From an uncultured Alphaproteobacteria bacterium (GTDB lineage: Bacteria > Pseudomonadota > Alphaproteobacteria > RF32 > CAG-239): a stretch of 64,000 nucleotides of DNA. The notes under the pieces were generated by a model, which saw only the letters and a list, made by a program, of their open reading frames with translations, had not been told where the DNA came from and did not search any database. This document shows, in pieces, positions 55,067-63,551 of this stretch (position 1 is its first letter; each line of letters starts with the position of its first letter). The stretch is taken from NCBI GenBank assembly GCA_944393175.1, contig CALXZH010000035.1:1-64000 (forward strand). Direction: 5' to 3'. Made by a program: the position numbers and the translations under genes.

Positions 55067-55860
55067 TTTATTCTCCTGTATGTCAAAAAGTCAGACAATT
55101 TTGTAATCTTCTTTGTCTTTCCATCTTTGTCTTGAATGGTAATTTTTCCATAGTTCATCCAGTAATCATCAAATATTTCTTCACCATATTGACTAAAAAT
55201 ACCCATGCCTTGCTTCAAATCTGAAATTTTTGTTATACTTCCAATATTAGCTGTGTTTCCACTGCCACTTATATCGCTTGCAATTTTCCACTTTTCAACA
55301 AAAAAGAAATCAAGGTCTTTTATTACAGAAACAATATTATTTAATTCTGTAATAGGATAGGTTTTAGTCTCATCAATATTTGTACTGGATACTCTTGAAT
55401 AGATAATACCTAAGCAAAAATGCGCTTTATAATTATTATATGGATATTGAATATTCTTTTTAGAACTTCGATTAATAAAATATTCACCATGAGAACCAAG
55501 TGTAAAACCATTACAATATCCATCTTTTTTTTCTTTTCGATACGTTGATTTAAAATCAACTGCAAATTTAATATTATTATCCTTTCTATTTATAAAAGTA
55601 ATATCTGGATAATAATTTTGACATTCAGGAAGCTCAATATCATAATCTATACGGTCTGCAAACTTTAATATTTCTGGAAAAATATGTATTTCCAGTATTT
55701 TTGATATAATTTTTGTATCACTTGATATCGAATAAATATTTTCATGAATATCAATAAATCCCTTTATTGACCAATTACTTGCTGCATCTGATACATAACT
55801 CTTTAGTGAAATTAAAAAATCATTAAATTCAAGTTCAAACTTTTCTTTATCACTAATCAT
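55063..55860 (-). CDS. Type II restriction endonuclease, EcoRV-like
   Basis: This 265-residue endonuclease would cut DNA lacking the partner's methylation. The active-site residues fall at Asp86 (YYPDITF), Asp102 and Lys104 (VDFKSTY), with the same spacing as EcoRV Asp74, Asp90 and Lys92. The recognition loop GSGNTANIGSI (199-209) keeps the Gly, Gly and Asn that contact the bases in EcoRV. The EcoRV segments SDTK and KNI-YP also recur. It precedes the methylase gene and no separate controller gene is seen. The local AT content is visibly higher than in neighbouring genes. Confidence 0.9.
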   Translation of the reverse strand: MISDKEKFELEFNDFLISLKSYVSDAASNWSIKGFIDIHENIYSISSDTKIISKILEIHIFPEILKFADRIDYDIELPECQNYYPDITFINRKDNNIKFAVDFKSTYRKEKKDGYCNGFTLGSHGEYFINRSSKKNIQYPYNNYKAHFCLGIIYSRVSSTNIDETKTYPITELNNIVSVIKDLDFFFVEKWKIASDISGSGNTANIGSITKISDLKQGMGIFSQYGEEIFDDYWMNYGKITIQDKDGKTKKITKLSDFLTYRRIK

Positions 55861-55887
55861 ATTACCCTCAAATTTTAAATTTCAGTT

Positions 55888-55901
55888 TACTATATATAGT
55901 A
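55888..55901 (-). promoter_or_regulatory. 14-bp palindrome in the restriction-modification promoter
   Basis: TACTATATATAGTA is a perfect palindrome located about 28 bases before the endonuclease start. On the minus strand a -35 TTGGTA and -10 TATACT, 16 bases apart, overlap it. It could be an operator that delays endonuclease expression. Confidence 0.35.
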
Positions 55902-56084
55902 TAATTATAAAGAAAACGTTACCAATAAATGCATATTACTCTGATATTTACAAAATAGTGTTTTACAATATTATATTTCACAAAATCTCTTTTAGATATT
56001 ATTTCTTCCATTATGAAATTTAATCATGTTTCTTTTATTTTAAGATGATCTAACAGCCTGCTATTTGATACAAATAGTATACAA

Positions 56085-56108
56085 AAAAGCCCGACTTTCA
56101 TCGGGCTC
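56085..56108 (-). terminator. Intrinsic terminator beyond tRNA-Ser(TGA) element B
   Basis: On the minus strand GAGCCCGA and TCGGGCTT flank a short loop and are followed by a T run. It ends transcripts passing through the tRNA locus and element B. Confidence 0.85.
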
Positions 56109-56117
56109 AATATGAAT

Positions 56118-56287
56118 TGGCGGAGAGAGACGCTAAGTAAAATTGCCCTTAAACGGCAATTTTATCTGTAAGTCCAATGATATCTCAGGTTTATTCAATC
56201 GCGACAGCGATGCAAATAAACCCTAGATGAATTGAAAGCTCTGCCCCATGAAGGCGAGCTTGCGAAGCCTGAATGGTATCTCCGCCA
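56118..56287. other. Structured tRNA-Ser-associated element, copy B
   Basis: This 170-bp element is bounded by a 9-bp inverted repeat, TGGCGGAGA (56118-56126) and TCTCCGCCA (56279-56287), which is the tRNA-Ser 3' end in both orientations. Inside, on the plus strand, are GCTAAG (56132-56137), a perfect 10-bp hairpin (56138-56147 with 56155-56164), TCTG, ATCTCAG (56182-56188), and a helix GGTTTATT (56188-56195) with AATAAACC (56215-56222). That helix encloses ATCGC-GACA-GCGAT with the shared GCGACAGC (56201-56208). A third hairpin pairs AAGCTC (56236-56241) with GAGCTT (56256-56261). No reading frame is seen. Confidence 0.6.
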
Positions 56288-56321
56288 CAAAAAAAGCACC
56301 CTAAAAACCGGGTGCTTTTTT
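56288..56321 (-). terminator. Intrinsic terminator of tRNA-Ser(TGA)
   Basis: GCACCC and GGGTGC form the core of a stem extended by A/T runs, two bases after the encoded CCA. Confidence 0.88.
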
Positions 56322-56323
56322 AA

Positions 56324-56413
56324 TGGCGGAGAGGCAGAGATTCGAACTCTGGGAGGGGTCGCCCCCTCGACGGTTTTCAAGACCGCTGCATTAAACCACT
56401 CTGCCACCTCTCC
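56324..56413 (-). tRNA. tRNA-Ser (anticodon TGA)
   Basis: This is a 90-base gene with acceptor GGAGAGG pairing with CCTCTCC, discriminator G and encoded CCA (56324-56326). The anticodon arm CGGTCTTGAAAACCG gives TGA, reading UCA. The long variable arm CGAGGGGGCGACCCCTC is typical of tRNA-Ser, and the T arm is CAGAGTTCGAATCTCTG. Its first 36 bases are duplicated upstream at 56532-56567. Confidence 0.96.
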
Positions 56414-56415
56414 AT

Positions 56416-56531
56416 AAATATCTATATCCAAGACTTATTCACAAAACCGTCTTATAAAACTTCGTTTTATCGACGATTTGCGGCTCATCGCGGGTGGCAC
56501 CGCTCTTCGCCAATCTTGCTTTGCGCGATTC
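56416..56531. other. 116-bp insert between tRNA 5'-half copy and intact tRNA-Ser(TGA)
   Basis: This non-coding segment is bounded by 38-bp direct repeats (56378-56415 and 56532-56569). It contains a perfect hairpin ATAAAAC-TTC-GTTTTAT (56454-56470) and a GCGG/CCGC hairpin near 56490-56505. It is richer in G and C than its surroundings. It does not carry the GCGACAGC block of elements A and B, so I do not count it as a third copy. Confidence 0.5.
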
Positions 56532-56567
56532 CAAGACCGCTGCATTAAACCACTCTGCCACCTCTCC
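56532..56567 (-). pseudogene. Truncated tRNA-Ser(TGA), 5' half only
   Basis: These 36 bases are identical to the first 36 of the intact gene, from the acceptor 5' strand through the D arm to the first bases of the anticodon loop (ends GGTCTTG). The sequence then diverges, so no tRNA can form. It lies between the promoter and the intact gene. Confidence 0.85.
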
Positions 56568-56593
56568 ATCGGTGTTTGTGATTTACGAAAGAC

Positions 56594-56622
56594 TTTTTAC
56601 TCAAATTCAAATAAAACGTCAA
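56594..56622 (-). promoter_or_regulatory. Promoter of the tRNA-Ser(TGA) locus
   Basis: TTGACG (56617-56622) and TAAAAA (56594-56599) are 17 bases apart on the minus strand. Transcription would start about 20 bases before the truncated tRNA copy and read through it to the intact tRNA. Confidence 0.55.
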
Positions 56623-56640
56623 GCACTTTTTTTAATTATG

Positions 56641-57252
56641 TTACTTATTTTTAACACGCTTGCTGATAAATTTATTGCCTTTTATCACATATCGCCAAGG
56701 TTTGTCACGATACTCTTCGGCATAGTCGATTCCAATTCTGGGAGTTGTTTGCCAGACCACATCTTCTTTTCGAGGTAAAATCCAAATTTCATCTCCCCGC
56801 AAATCAACACCGTTATGCTCACGAGTAATTCCTAACGCCTGACATAATTTTCCGGGACCTGTGGTTAAATTTTCTATTTTGTCACATTTGCGGCGTTGTT
56901 TCATCACTTCCACACCGCTCACCGGCTCCAAACTTCTGATAAGGATAGCGTTTGCCTGCCCCTTCTCACTTACCACCACATTAAATTGATGATGCATTCC
57001 ATACACAAAAAACACATAAGCCACACCGCCTTCTTCAAACATCACGGCATTTCTTTTGGTTTTCTTATTCAAATAAGCATGGCAGGCTTTATCTTCCGCC
57101 CCGATATAAACTTCTAATTCGGTGATTTTTCCGGCAACAAACTGCCCTCCCACATTGGAACACAAATAAGCTCCGAGCAAAACTTTTTCAGCCACTTCAA
57201 ACGGTGGCCTTAAAAAATCTTCCTTTTTTAGTCTGGCGCTAAAATCAACCAT
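56641..57252 (-). CDS. 3-methyladenine DNA glycosylase (Mpg/AAG family)
   Basis: This 203-residue base-excision enzyme removes alkylated purines. Family motifs are EVYIGAEDKACHA (about 47-59, catalytic Glu), YGMHHQFNVV (about 84-93), RSLEPVSG and TTGPGKLCQALGI (about 129-141). The start overlaps the mutL stop by one base (TAATG), so it follows mutL in one transcript. Confidence 0.92.
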   Translation of the reverse strand: MVDFSARLKKEDFLRPPFEVAEKVLLGAYLCSNVGGQFVAGKITELEVYIGAEDKACHAYLNKKTKRNAVMFEEGGVAYVFFVYGMHHQFNVVVSEKGQANAILIRSLEPVSGVEVMKQRRKCDKIENLTTGPGKLCQALGITREHNGVDLRGDEIWILPRKEDVVWQTTPRIGIDYAEEYRDKPWRYVIKGNKFISKRVKNK

Positions 57253-59099
57253 TATCTGTCAAACAATTTTTCAATATCTTTGATTTTGAGTTCAACGTAA
57301 GTCGGGCGTCCGTGGTTACATTGCCCGGAGTGCTCTGTTTTCTCCATATCTCGGAGTAAACGGTTCATCTCTTCAATATTCATTGGCCGCCCTGCCCGCA
57401 CCGAACCATGGCAAGCAATCGTTGCGCATACCAAATGCAATTTTTGCGTCAAAGAAAAACTTTTACCCCATTCAGCCATTTCTTGTGCCAAATCTTGAAT
57501 TAACTTTTTCACATCAGCTTTGGCAATAAGGGCTGGAATTTCGCGTACAATTACCGCGGTTGAGCCAAATTCTTCTACCACCAGACCAAGTTTTTCCAAA
57601 TCTTGAGCATTTTCCAAAATTCTTGTTTTTTCACTTATTGATAAATCAACCACTTCGGGAATCAACAACATCTGGCGTGCAACTTTTTCCTCACTGGCCA
57701 GAGCTTGCTTCATTTTTTCCATCACAATTCGCTCATGCGCCGCATGTTGATCCACCAAAATAATGCTGTCTTCAGTCTGCGAGATAATAAAAGTATTATG
57801 GAATTGCGCTTTTGCCAAGCCCAAAGGTCCGGGCGCCTCGCTCATCGAGGCCGGAATAACTTCATGCGGTTGGTCCACTTTAACGGAATATACACGTTCC
57901 AACTCCGGCAAAGCCGCTTGCCGGCTTCGTCCTCCACCCGCATAAGGATTTCCTTGCCAGAAAGGCCGGCTCATCGGTTCATGCTCACAAGCCATTTCCT
58001 CACACTGATTAGCCTCATAATTATTTTGCGGTTGAGCATCAAAATCCGGAATATGGTCAGCAATCAAATTTTCCAAATTCAAGGTATTAGCGGTTTGTTT
58101 ATCCCCTTGAGCCAATGCACTCCGAATAGCACTAACCAAAAGTCCTCTGACCAAAGCATTGTCATAAAAGCGCACTTCCGCCTTTGCCGGATGAACATTT
58201 ACATCCACAAACATCGGATCAACATCAAAAAACAAAGCGCACATCGGATAACGGTTCGAGGCCAAAACATCTTGATAAGCACCCTTAATTGCGCCCAACA
58301 ACAGTTTATCTCGAACCGGACGATTATTCACAAACAAATATTGCGACAAAGAATTGGCCTTATTGAGCGTCGGCAAGCTGACATAACCGCTGATTTTTAC
58401 TTTTTCTCTCTCCGCATTAATCAGCAAAGAATTATCCCCGAACTGCCGTCCCATCACATCTGACAAACGAAGCAATCTGGCATCAAACAATTCTCCCTGA
58501 CAAGCATTCAAGCTGACTTTTTTCTTATTATCTTCCGTCAAATAAAACGAAATATGCGGATTAGCCAAAGCAATTCTGTTAAGAATATCAACGCATTGCG
58601 CTGTTTCCGAAGCCGAAGACTTTAAGAATTTTAATCGAGCCGGCGTGGCATAAAACAAATCTCTGACTTCAATTCTTGTACCTTTAGTTAACGCCGCCGG
58701 CATCACCTCAGATTTTACACCGCCGTTCACCTCAATTTTCCAGGCACTGTCTTCATCTTTGGTGCGTGACACAATGCTTAATCTGGCCACGGAAGAAATT
58801 GAAGGTAATGCTTCACCTCGAAAGCCTAAGAAGTTGATATGAAACAAATTATCATCAGGCAGCTTAGAGGTTGCATGGCGTTCGACCGCCAAGCTGAGCT
58901 CATCTTTGCTCATGCCTTTACCGTTATCGGTAATCACAATCAAACTTTTACCGCCGTCAACCAAATTAACCTCAATTGAAGTTGCTCCGGCATCAATCGA
59001 GTTTTCAACCAACTCTTTGACCACCGACGCCGGCCGTTCAACCACTTCTCCCGCGGCAATTTGGTTAACCAGATTAGACGGTAAAATTCGAATAGGCAT
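57252..59099 (-). CDS. mutL: DNA mismatch repair protein MutL
   Basis: The protein has 615 residues from the ATG at 59099 (a TTG two codons earlier is unlikely). The GHKL ATPase part has NQIAAGEVVERPASVVKEL (about 12-30), ENSIDAG and FRGEAL. The C-terminal domain contains DQHAAHERIVME, which fits the DQHA-x2-E-x4-E endonuclease motif. This MutL should therefore nick DNA itself, as in bacteria without MutH. It sits between pgi and mpg. Confidence 0.96.
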   Translation of the reverse strand: MPIRILPSNLVNQIAAGEVVERPASVVKELVENSIDAGATSIEVNLVDGGKSLIVITDNGKGMSKDELSLAVERHATSKLPDDNLFHINFLGFRGEALPSISSVARLSIVSRTKDEDSAWKIEVNGGVKSEVMPAALTKGTRIEVRDLFYATPARLKFLKSSASETAQCVDILNRIALANPHISFYLTEDNKKKVSLNACQGELFDARLLRLSDVMGRQFGDNSLLINAEREKVKISGYVSLPTLNKANSLSQYLFVNNRPVRDKLLLGAIKGAYQDVLASNRYPMCALFFDVDPMFVDVNVHPAKAEVRFYDNALVRGLLVSAIRSALAQGDKQTANTLNLENLIADHIPDFDAQPQNNYEANQCEEMACEHEPMSRPFWQGNPYAGGGRSRQAALPELERVYSVKVDQPHEVIPASMSEAPGPLGLAKAQFHNTFIISQTEDSIILVDQHAAHERIVMEKMKQALASEEKVARQMLLIPEVVDLSISEKTRILENAQDLEKLGLVVEEFGSTAVIVREIPALIAKADVKKLIQDLAQEMAEWGKSFSLTQKLHLVCATIACHGSVRAGRPMNIEEMNRLLRDMEKTEHSGQCNHGRPTYVELKIKDIEKLFDR

Positions 59100-59112
59100 A
59101 CACAAACAACCT

Positions 59113-60756
59113 TTATTTTCTTAGTTTTTTAATTGTATCTATCAAATGAGCCGTAGAACAATCATGCATCAAACCTTCTGCATTTCCCTGTAACTCAGGC
59201 AAAATATTCAAAGCCATTTGTTTTCCGAGTTCAACCCCCATCTGATCAAATGAATTAATATTCCAAATCACACCTTGAACAAATACCTTATGTTCATACA
59301 TGGCAACCAGCATACCCAAGGTATAAGGATCAACTTTTTTAACCACAATTGTATTAGATGGGCGGTTACCGCTAAAACTCTTATAATATTTCAACTCTTT
59401 AACTTCTTCCTTGGATTTTCCGGCTTTTGTCAGCTCTTGAGCAGCCTCTTTAACGGTTTTGCCTTTCATCAAAGCCTCGCCCTGAGCCAGCACATTGGCC
59501 ACCAAAATCTCATGATGGTCGCCGATTTCATTATGTGAGATTGCCGGAATAATAAAATCAATCGGCACAATATCCGTTCCTTGGTGAATCAGCTGGAAGA
59601 AAGAGTGCTGAACGTTTGTTCCCGCACCGCCAAACAAAACCGGACCAGTTGAATAATTAACTACTTCACCGTCTTTGGTCACAAATTTACCGTTACTCTC
59701 CATATCAAGCTGTTGCAAATATGCCGGTAAATATTGCAAATATTGGTCATAAGGAATAACGCCGTATCTTTTAATACCAAAGAAATTGTTATACCAAATA
59801 CCAATCAACGCCAAAATCACCGGAATATTGTGCTCCAAATCGGTTTCGGCAAAATGCTTATCCATGGCATAAGCACCATCAAGCATTTTTTCAAAATTAT
59901 CCATGCCCACCATCAAAGCCAAAGACAAACCGATAGCCGACCACATAGAATAGCGTCCGCCGACAAAATCCCAAAATTCAAACATATTCTCAGGATTAAT
60001 GCCGAATTTGCTGACTTCTTTCGTGTTGGTAGAAACCGCAACAAAATGCTTTGCCACAGCATGTTCGCCCAAAGCATCTACCAACCATTTGCGGCAAGTT
60101 CTGGCATTGGTCATGGTTTCTATCGTGGTAAATGTCTTGGAAGACACAATAAACAACGTTTTTTCGGGATCAATATTATTCAAAATTTCTGCACAAGCCG
60201 TCCCATCAATATTGGAAATAAAGTAGCAGTGCATTCCCTTGGCCCAATATTTTTTCAAGGCCTCACAAGCCATCACCGGTCCCAAATCCGAACCGCCGAT
60301 ACCGATATTAACAATATTTGTAAGCTTTTTACCGGTATATCCCTTAAATTTTCCCAAACGAACAGCTTCACTAAAATCTCTCATCTTAGCAAAGACTTCG
60401 TTGATTTGCGGCATAACGTCTTTACCATCAACTTTAATCGGTTTATTGGCACGATTCCTGAGAGCAACATGCAAAACGGCGCGTTTTTCGGTGGTATTAA
60501 TTTTATCACCTCTAAACATAGCCTTAATCATATCTTCCAAATGACAATCTTTTGCTAAACGAAACAAAAGCTGCATGGTATGCTCATTAATGCGATTTTT
60601 AGAATAATCCAGCATCAAATTTTCAAACTGAACTGTAAATTTTGAGGCACGTTCTTCATCATAATCAAACATATCGCGCATTTTCACATCTTTTATGTGC
60701 TTATAATGCTCGCCTAACTTTTTCCAAGCTTTAGTTTTGCTGACCAGCTTTGTCAT
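59113..60756 (-). CDS. pgi: Glucose-6-phosphate isomerase
   Basis: Pgi interconverts glucose 6-phosphate and fructose 6-phosphate. In this 547-residue protein the signatures are GIGGSDLGPVMACEAL (about 151-166), VSSKTFTTIETMTNA (about 208-222), the active-site GGRYSMWSAIGL (about 268-279) and the C-terminal GVELGKQMA (about 505-513). The length fits the E. coli-type enzyme. It lies 24 bases after the second M16 gene. Confidence 0.97.
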   Translation of the reverse strand: MTKLVSKTKAWKKLGEHYKHIKDVKMRDMFDYDEERASKFTVQFENLMLDYSKNRINEHTMQLLFRLAKDCHLEDMIKAMFRGDKINTTEKRAVLHVALRNRANKPIKVDGKDVMPQINEVFAKMRDFSEAVRLGKFKGYTGKKLTNIVNIGIGGSDLGPVMACEALKKYWAKGMHCYFISNIDGTACAEILNNIDPEKTLFIVSSKTFTTIETMTNARTCRKWLVDALGEHAVAKHFVAVSTNTKEVSKFGINPENMFEFWDFVGGRYSMWSAIGLSLALMVGMDNFEKMLDGAYAMDKHFAETDLEHNIPVILALIGIWYNNFFGIKRYGVIPYDQYLQYLPAYLQQLDMESNGKFVTKDGEVVNYSTGPVLFGGAGTNVQHSFFQLIHQGTDIVPIDFIIPAISHNEIGDHHEILVANVLAQGEALMKGKTVKEAAQELTKAGKSKEEVKELKYYKSFSGNRPSNTIVVKKVDPYTLGMLVAMYEHKVFVQGVIWNINSFDQMGVELGKQMALNILPELQGNAEGLMHDCSTAHLIDTIKKLRK

Positions 60757-60780
60757 TTTATTTCACTCCTTGAAGCTTTA

Positions 60781-62190
60781 TTATTTTTCATTATTTCCTA
60801 TTGTGATGAATCGGGGATTTTTTGCAAAATACTTTTTCGCTGCCATATTAACATCTTGAAGTTTAATATTACGTATATAATCATTACGTTTTTGCAAAAA
60901 ATCGACACCTAAATTTTCTTTTTGCATGGCAACCAAAATCTCAGCCATATTAGTAATTGAGGCAAAACGCAAATTATACGAGGCAAGCAAATAATTAATC
61001 TCAGCCTCAAATTCTTGTTTTGAAACCCCATTATTGGCAATTTTTTGCCACTCTTGTTTTACGATTTCCTTCACTTTGGCAAAATTCTCAGGCGTTGCCG
61101 AGAATCCCCCGCCGACAAGAGGCGCCTTTTCCGCCACACTCAAATAAGTATAAACCCCATAAGTCAAGGCCTCTTTTTCTCGTGCCGCCAAAGACAAACG
61201 CGACGTCAAGCCCGAACCGCCCAATATATCATTTGCCACATACAAAGGATAAAAATCCTCACTTTGGCGTGTAACCCCCGGCACCACAAAAAACGCAATA
61301 CTTTGCGGCAAATCTTTGGCAATATTGACATCATCTCCCGCAAAATCGACATCTGCCTTGCGAATAAAAGCCATTTTCCCGTTTTCGGGCAAAGCCCCAA
61401 AAACATCATCCAGCATTTTGCCGGCCTCAGCGGCTGAAATGTCTCCGGCCACACCCACAATCAAATTACTGCGTGTCAAATGGTCTTTAACATATTCTAT
61501 TAAATCAACTCTTGAAATGCGGGCAATATCTTTAGCCTCGCCCAAAGGATTTTTACTATATGGATGCGTCCCAAACAGTTCTTTATTTGCCGTCAAAGAC
61601 AACACGTTTTGAGGCTGTTCCTTTTGTATTTTCAGCCCCACAAGCATTTCTTGGCGCACTTGATTGATGTCTTCTTCATCAAACCGAGGGGTAAGCAACA
61701 CATCTTTAAGCAAACCAAAGGCTCTTCTGCTTTGCGCTTTTGTAGTCAACAAAGCCCCGTTCATATCATCTCTTCCGGCGGCGAAACTGATATTTATGGC
61801 ATATTTTTCCAATTCTTCCCGATAAGCCACGCGATTAAGCTTTTCGGTTCCGTCATCTAGGAGCGTAGCCGCCATTTGCGCCAAACCGTTCTTACCTTCC
61901 TCATTTCCGGCATATCCGGCATTTTTAAACACAAAATTGACCGCAATAATCGGATTAGTATCATCTTCAAACAAATAAGCCTTAATTTTGTACTTTGGCG
62001 AAATAATTTCTTCAACTTTCGTATCAAAAGTTTTTTCTTTCAAAACCGAATTTGCCACCAATCGGTCGGGATTAAAGCAAAAATACGTCTTATAACCAAA
62101 GTAAGCTCCGGCAACCAACAATGCTCCCAAGACAAAATATTTGAGTTTTCCTTGTTTTGAGCGGTTTTGATAATAACGTCTTTTAGGCAT
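60781..62190 (-). CDS. M16-family peptidase homologue without the zinc motif
   Basis: The protein has 469 residues from the ATG at 62190, overlapping the previous stop by one base (TAATG). A transmembrane segment lies near 22-38. The M16 fold is clear, with the C-terminal REKEALTYGVYTYL substrate-binding segment. The HxxEH zinc motif is replaced by NGLAQMA, so it should be the non-catalytic partner of the neighbouring gene, as in known M16B pairs. Confidence 0.9.
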   Translation of the reverse strand: MPKRRYYQNRSKQGKLKYFVLGALLVAGAYFGYKTYFCFNPDRLVANSVLKEKTFDTKVEEIISPKYKIKAYLFEDDTNPIIAVNFVFKNAGYAGNEEGKNGLAQMAATLLDDGTEKLNRVAYREELEKYAINISFAAGRDDMNGALLTTKAQSRRAFGLLKDVLLTPRFDEEDINQVRQEMLVGLKIQKEQPQNVLSLTANKELFGTHPYSKNPLGEAKDIARISRVDLIEYVKDHLTRSNLIVGVAGDISAAEAGKMLDDVFGALPENGKMAFIRKADVDFAGDDVNIAKDLPQSIAFFVVPGVTRQSEDFYPLYVANDILGGSGLTSRLSLAAREKEALTYGVYTYLSVAEKAPLVGGGFSATPENFAKVKEIVKQEWQKIANNGVSKQEFEAEINYLLASYNLRFASITNMAEILVAMQKENLGVDFLQKRNDYIRNIKLQDVNMAAKKYFAKNPRFITIGNNEK

Positions 62191-63527
62191 TATTTTCCCT
62201 CCTCTTGCGGCAACAACCACCCGGTTACGGAAGTTGCCTGCAAAATCTCTTTGGCCGCCGATAAAACTTCTTTTGCACTCACGGCTTCAATTTTTTCATC
62301 CAAACCATCAATATCTTTGGCATCAAAGCCAACAGAGGCCATCATTCCGACCAAATACGCCGCCTCACTCGGGTTGTCTTTCAAATAGACCAGTCCGGCT
62401 AACATTTTTTGCTTAACCAAATCAATTTTTTGCGCTGAGAGTTGCTTCAAGTCCTGTTGTATGGATAGCTTTAAGGCTTTTTCAAATTCAGTTTGAGTTA
62501 TTCCTTCCACCGGAACCGCACTAATCACAAAAGTCCCGTAACTTCGATTTGCATAATCAAACGACACACTCACATCCAAAGCAATTTTTTGTTTCAACAC
62601 CAAATCTTTGTACAGAGCCGAAGTTTCCCCCTCACCTAAATAATTCGCTAAAACGCTCAAAGCATAAATTTTGTTTGCATCCACATTAACCGAAGGTGCC
62701 AAAAACACTTGCATCAAACGTTTTGATTGCGCGGCCGGCAGTGTCATTTGTAAATTTGCCTCAAATTCGCGGGTCAAGAGAGGAAAATCTGCTTTTTTTC
62801 CAATATCTCTGTTTTTCACGCTACCATAATACTTATTTGCCAGTTTTTGCGCCGTATTCACATCAATATCACCCGCCAAAACCAAAATAGCATTATTCGG
62901 TGCATAACATTTTTTATAAAAAGCCTCAACATCATCTTGAGAAATAGTTTTAATTTCATCAGGGGAACCACTTACCGGCAAACCATAAGGATGTTCTTGC
63001 CACAACACCTTGCGCACACTCTCCCCAAAATAAGATAAGGGATTATTATCCACTACTTGTTTGCGCTCTTGAAAAACAATATTTTGTTCTTTTTCAAAAG
63101 CTTGCGGTGTTATCTTCAAGTTTTGCATACGGTCAGCTTCCAAATACATCGCCAACTCCAACCGGCTAATATCCAAAAACTGATGATAAGCCGTATAATC
63201 CAAACTGGTAAAAGCATTGCTTTCACCGCCGTTTTGGTTAATCACATCATTAAAAACGCCGTCTTTGACCTTTTTTGTACCGCGAAACATCAAATGTTCA
63301 AGCAAATGTGCCGTACCGCCTTTGCCCTTTGGCTCATCAACACTTCCGCACTTATACCAAACCATATGCTTAATAATCGGCGCTTTATGATTAGGAATCA
63401 CCAATACCTGCAAACCGTTATCAAGCTCAAATTCCGATATACCGAAAAGTTTGGCTTGAACATTTGAGGCAAAACAAATAAGAACCAAGCCAATCGGCAG
63501 ACAAATTTTTGCAAAACTAAACTTCAA
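62190..63527 (-). CDS. M16-family zinc metallopeptidase, catalytic subunit
   Basis: This 445-residue peptidase has a signal peptide (about 1-25). The inverted zinc motif HLLEH lies at 74-78, with a distal Glu in YLEADRM. It shows the typical GSVDEPKGKGGTAH and SYFGESVRK segments. It should work in the periplasm or at the membrane with the inactive partner. It is 25 bases downstream of the DUF3035 lipoprotein gene. Confidence 0.94.
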   Translation of the reverse strand: MKFSFAKICLPIGLVLICFASNVQAKLFGISEFELDNGLQVLVIPNHKAPIIKHMVWYKCGSVDEPKGKGGTAHLLEHLMFRGTKKVKDGVFNDVINQNGGESNAFTSLDYTAYHQFLDISRLELAMYLEADRMQNLKITPQAFEKEQNIVFQERKQVVDNNPLSYFGESVRKVLWQEHPYGLPVSGSPDEIKTISQDDVEAFYKKCYAPNNAILVLAGDIDVNTAQKLANKYYGSVKNRDIGKKADFPLLTREFEANLQMTLPAAQSKRLMQVFLAPSVNVDANKIYALSVLANYLGEGETSALYKDLVLKQKIALDVSVSFDYANRSYGTFVISAVPVEGITQTEFEKALKLSIQQDLKQLSAQKIDLVKQKMLAGLVYLKDNPSEAAYLVGMMASVGFDAKDIDGLDEKIEAVSAKEVLSAAKEILQATSVTGWLLPQEEGK

Positions 63528-63551
63528 GAAACACTCTTTCTTCAGTGAAAA

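Noticed and set aside
56416..56531. Third copy of the tRNA-associated element
   Set aside because: It has an A/T hairpin like elements A and B but lacks GCTAAG, ATCTCAG and GCGACAGC.
59734..60558. 274-codon open frame on the plus strand opposite pgi
   Set aside because: It is antisense to a complete, well-conserved pgi and has no ribosome site or family match.
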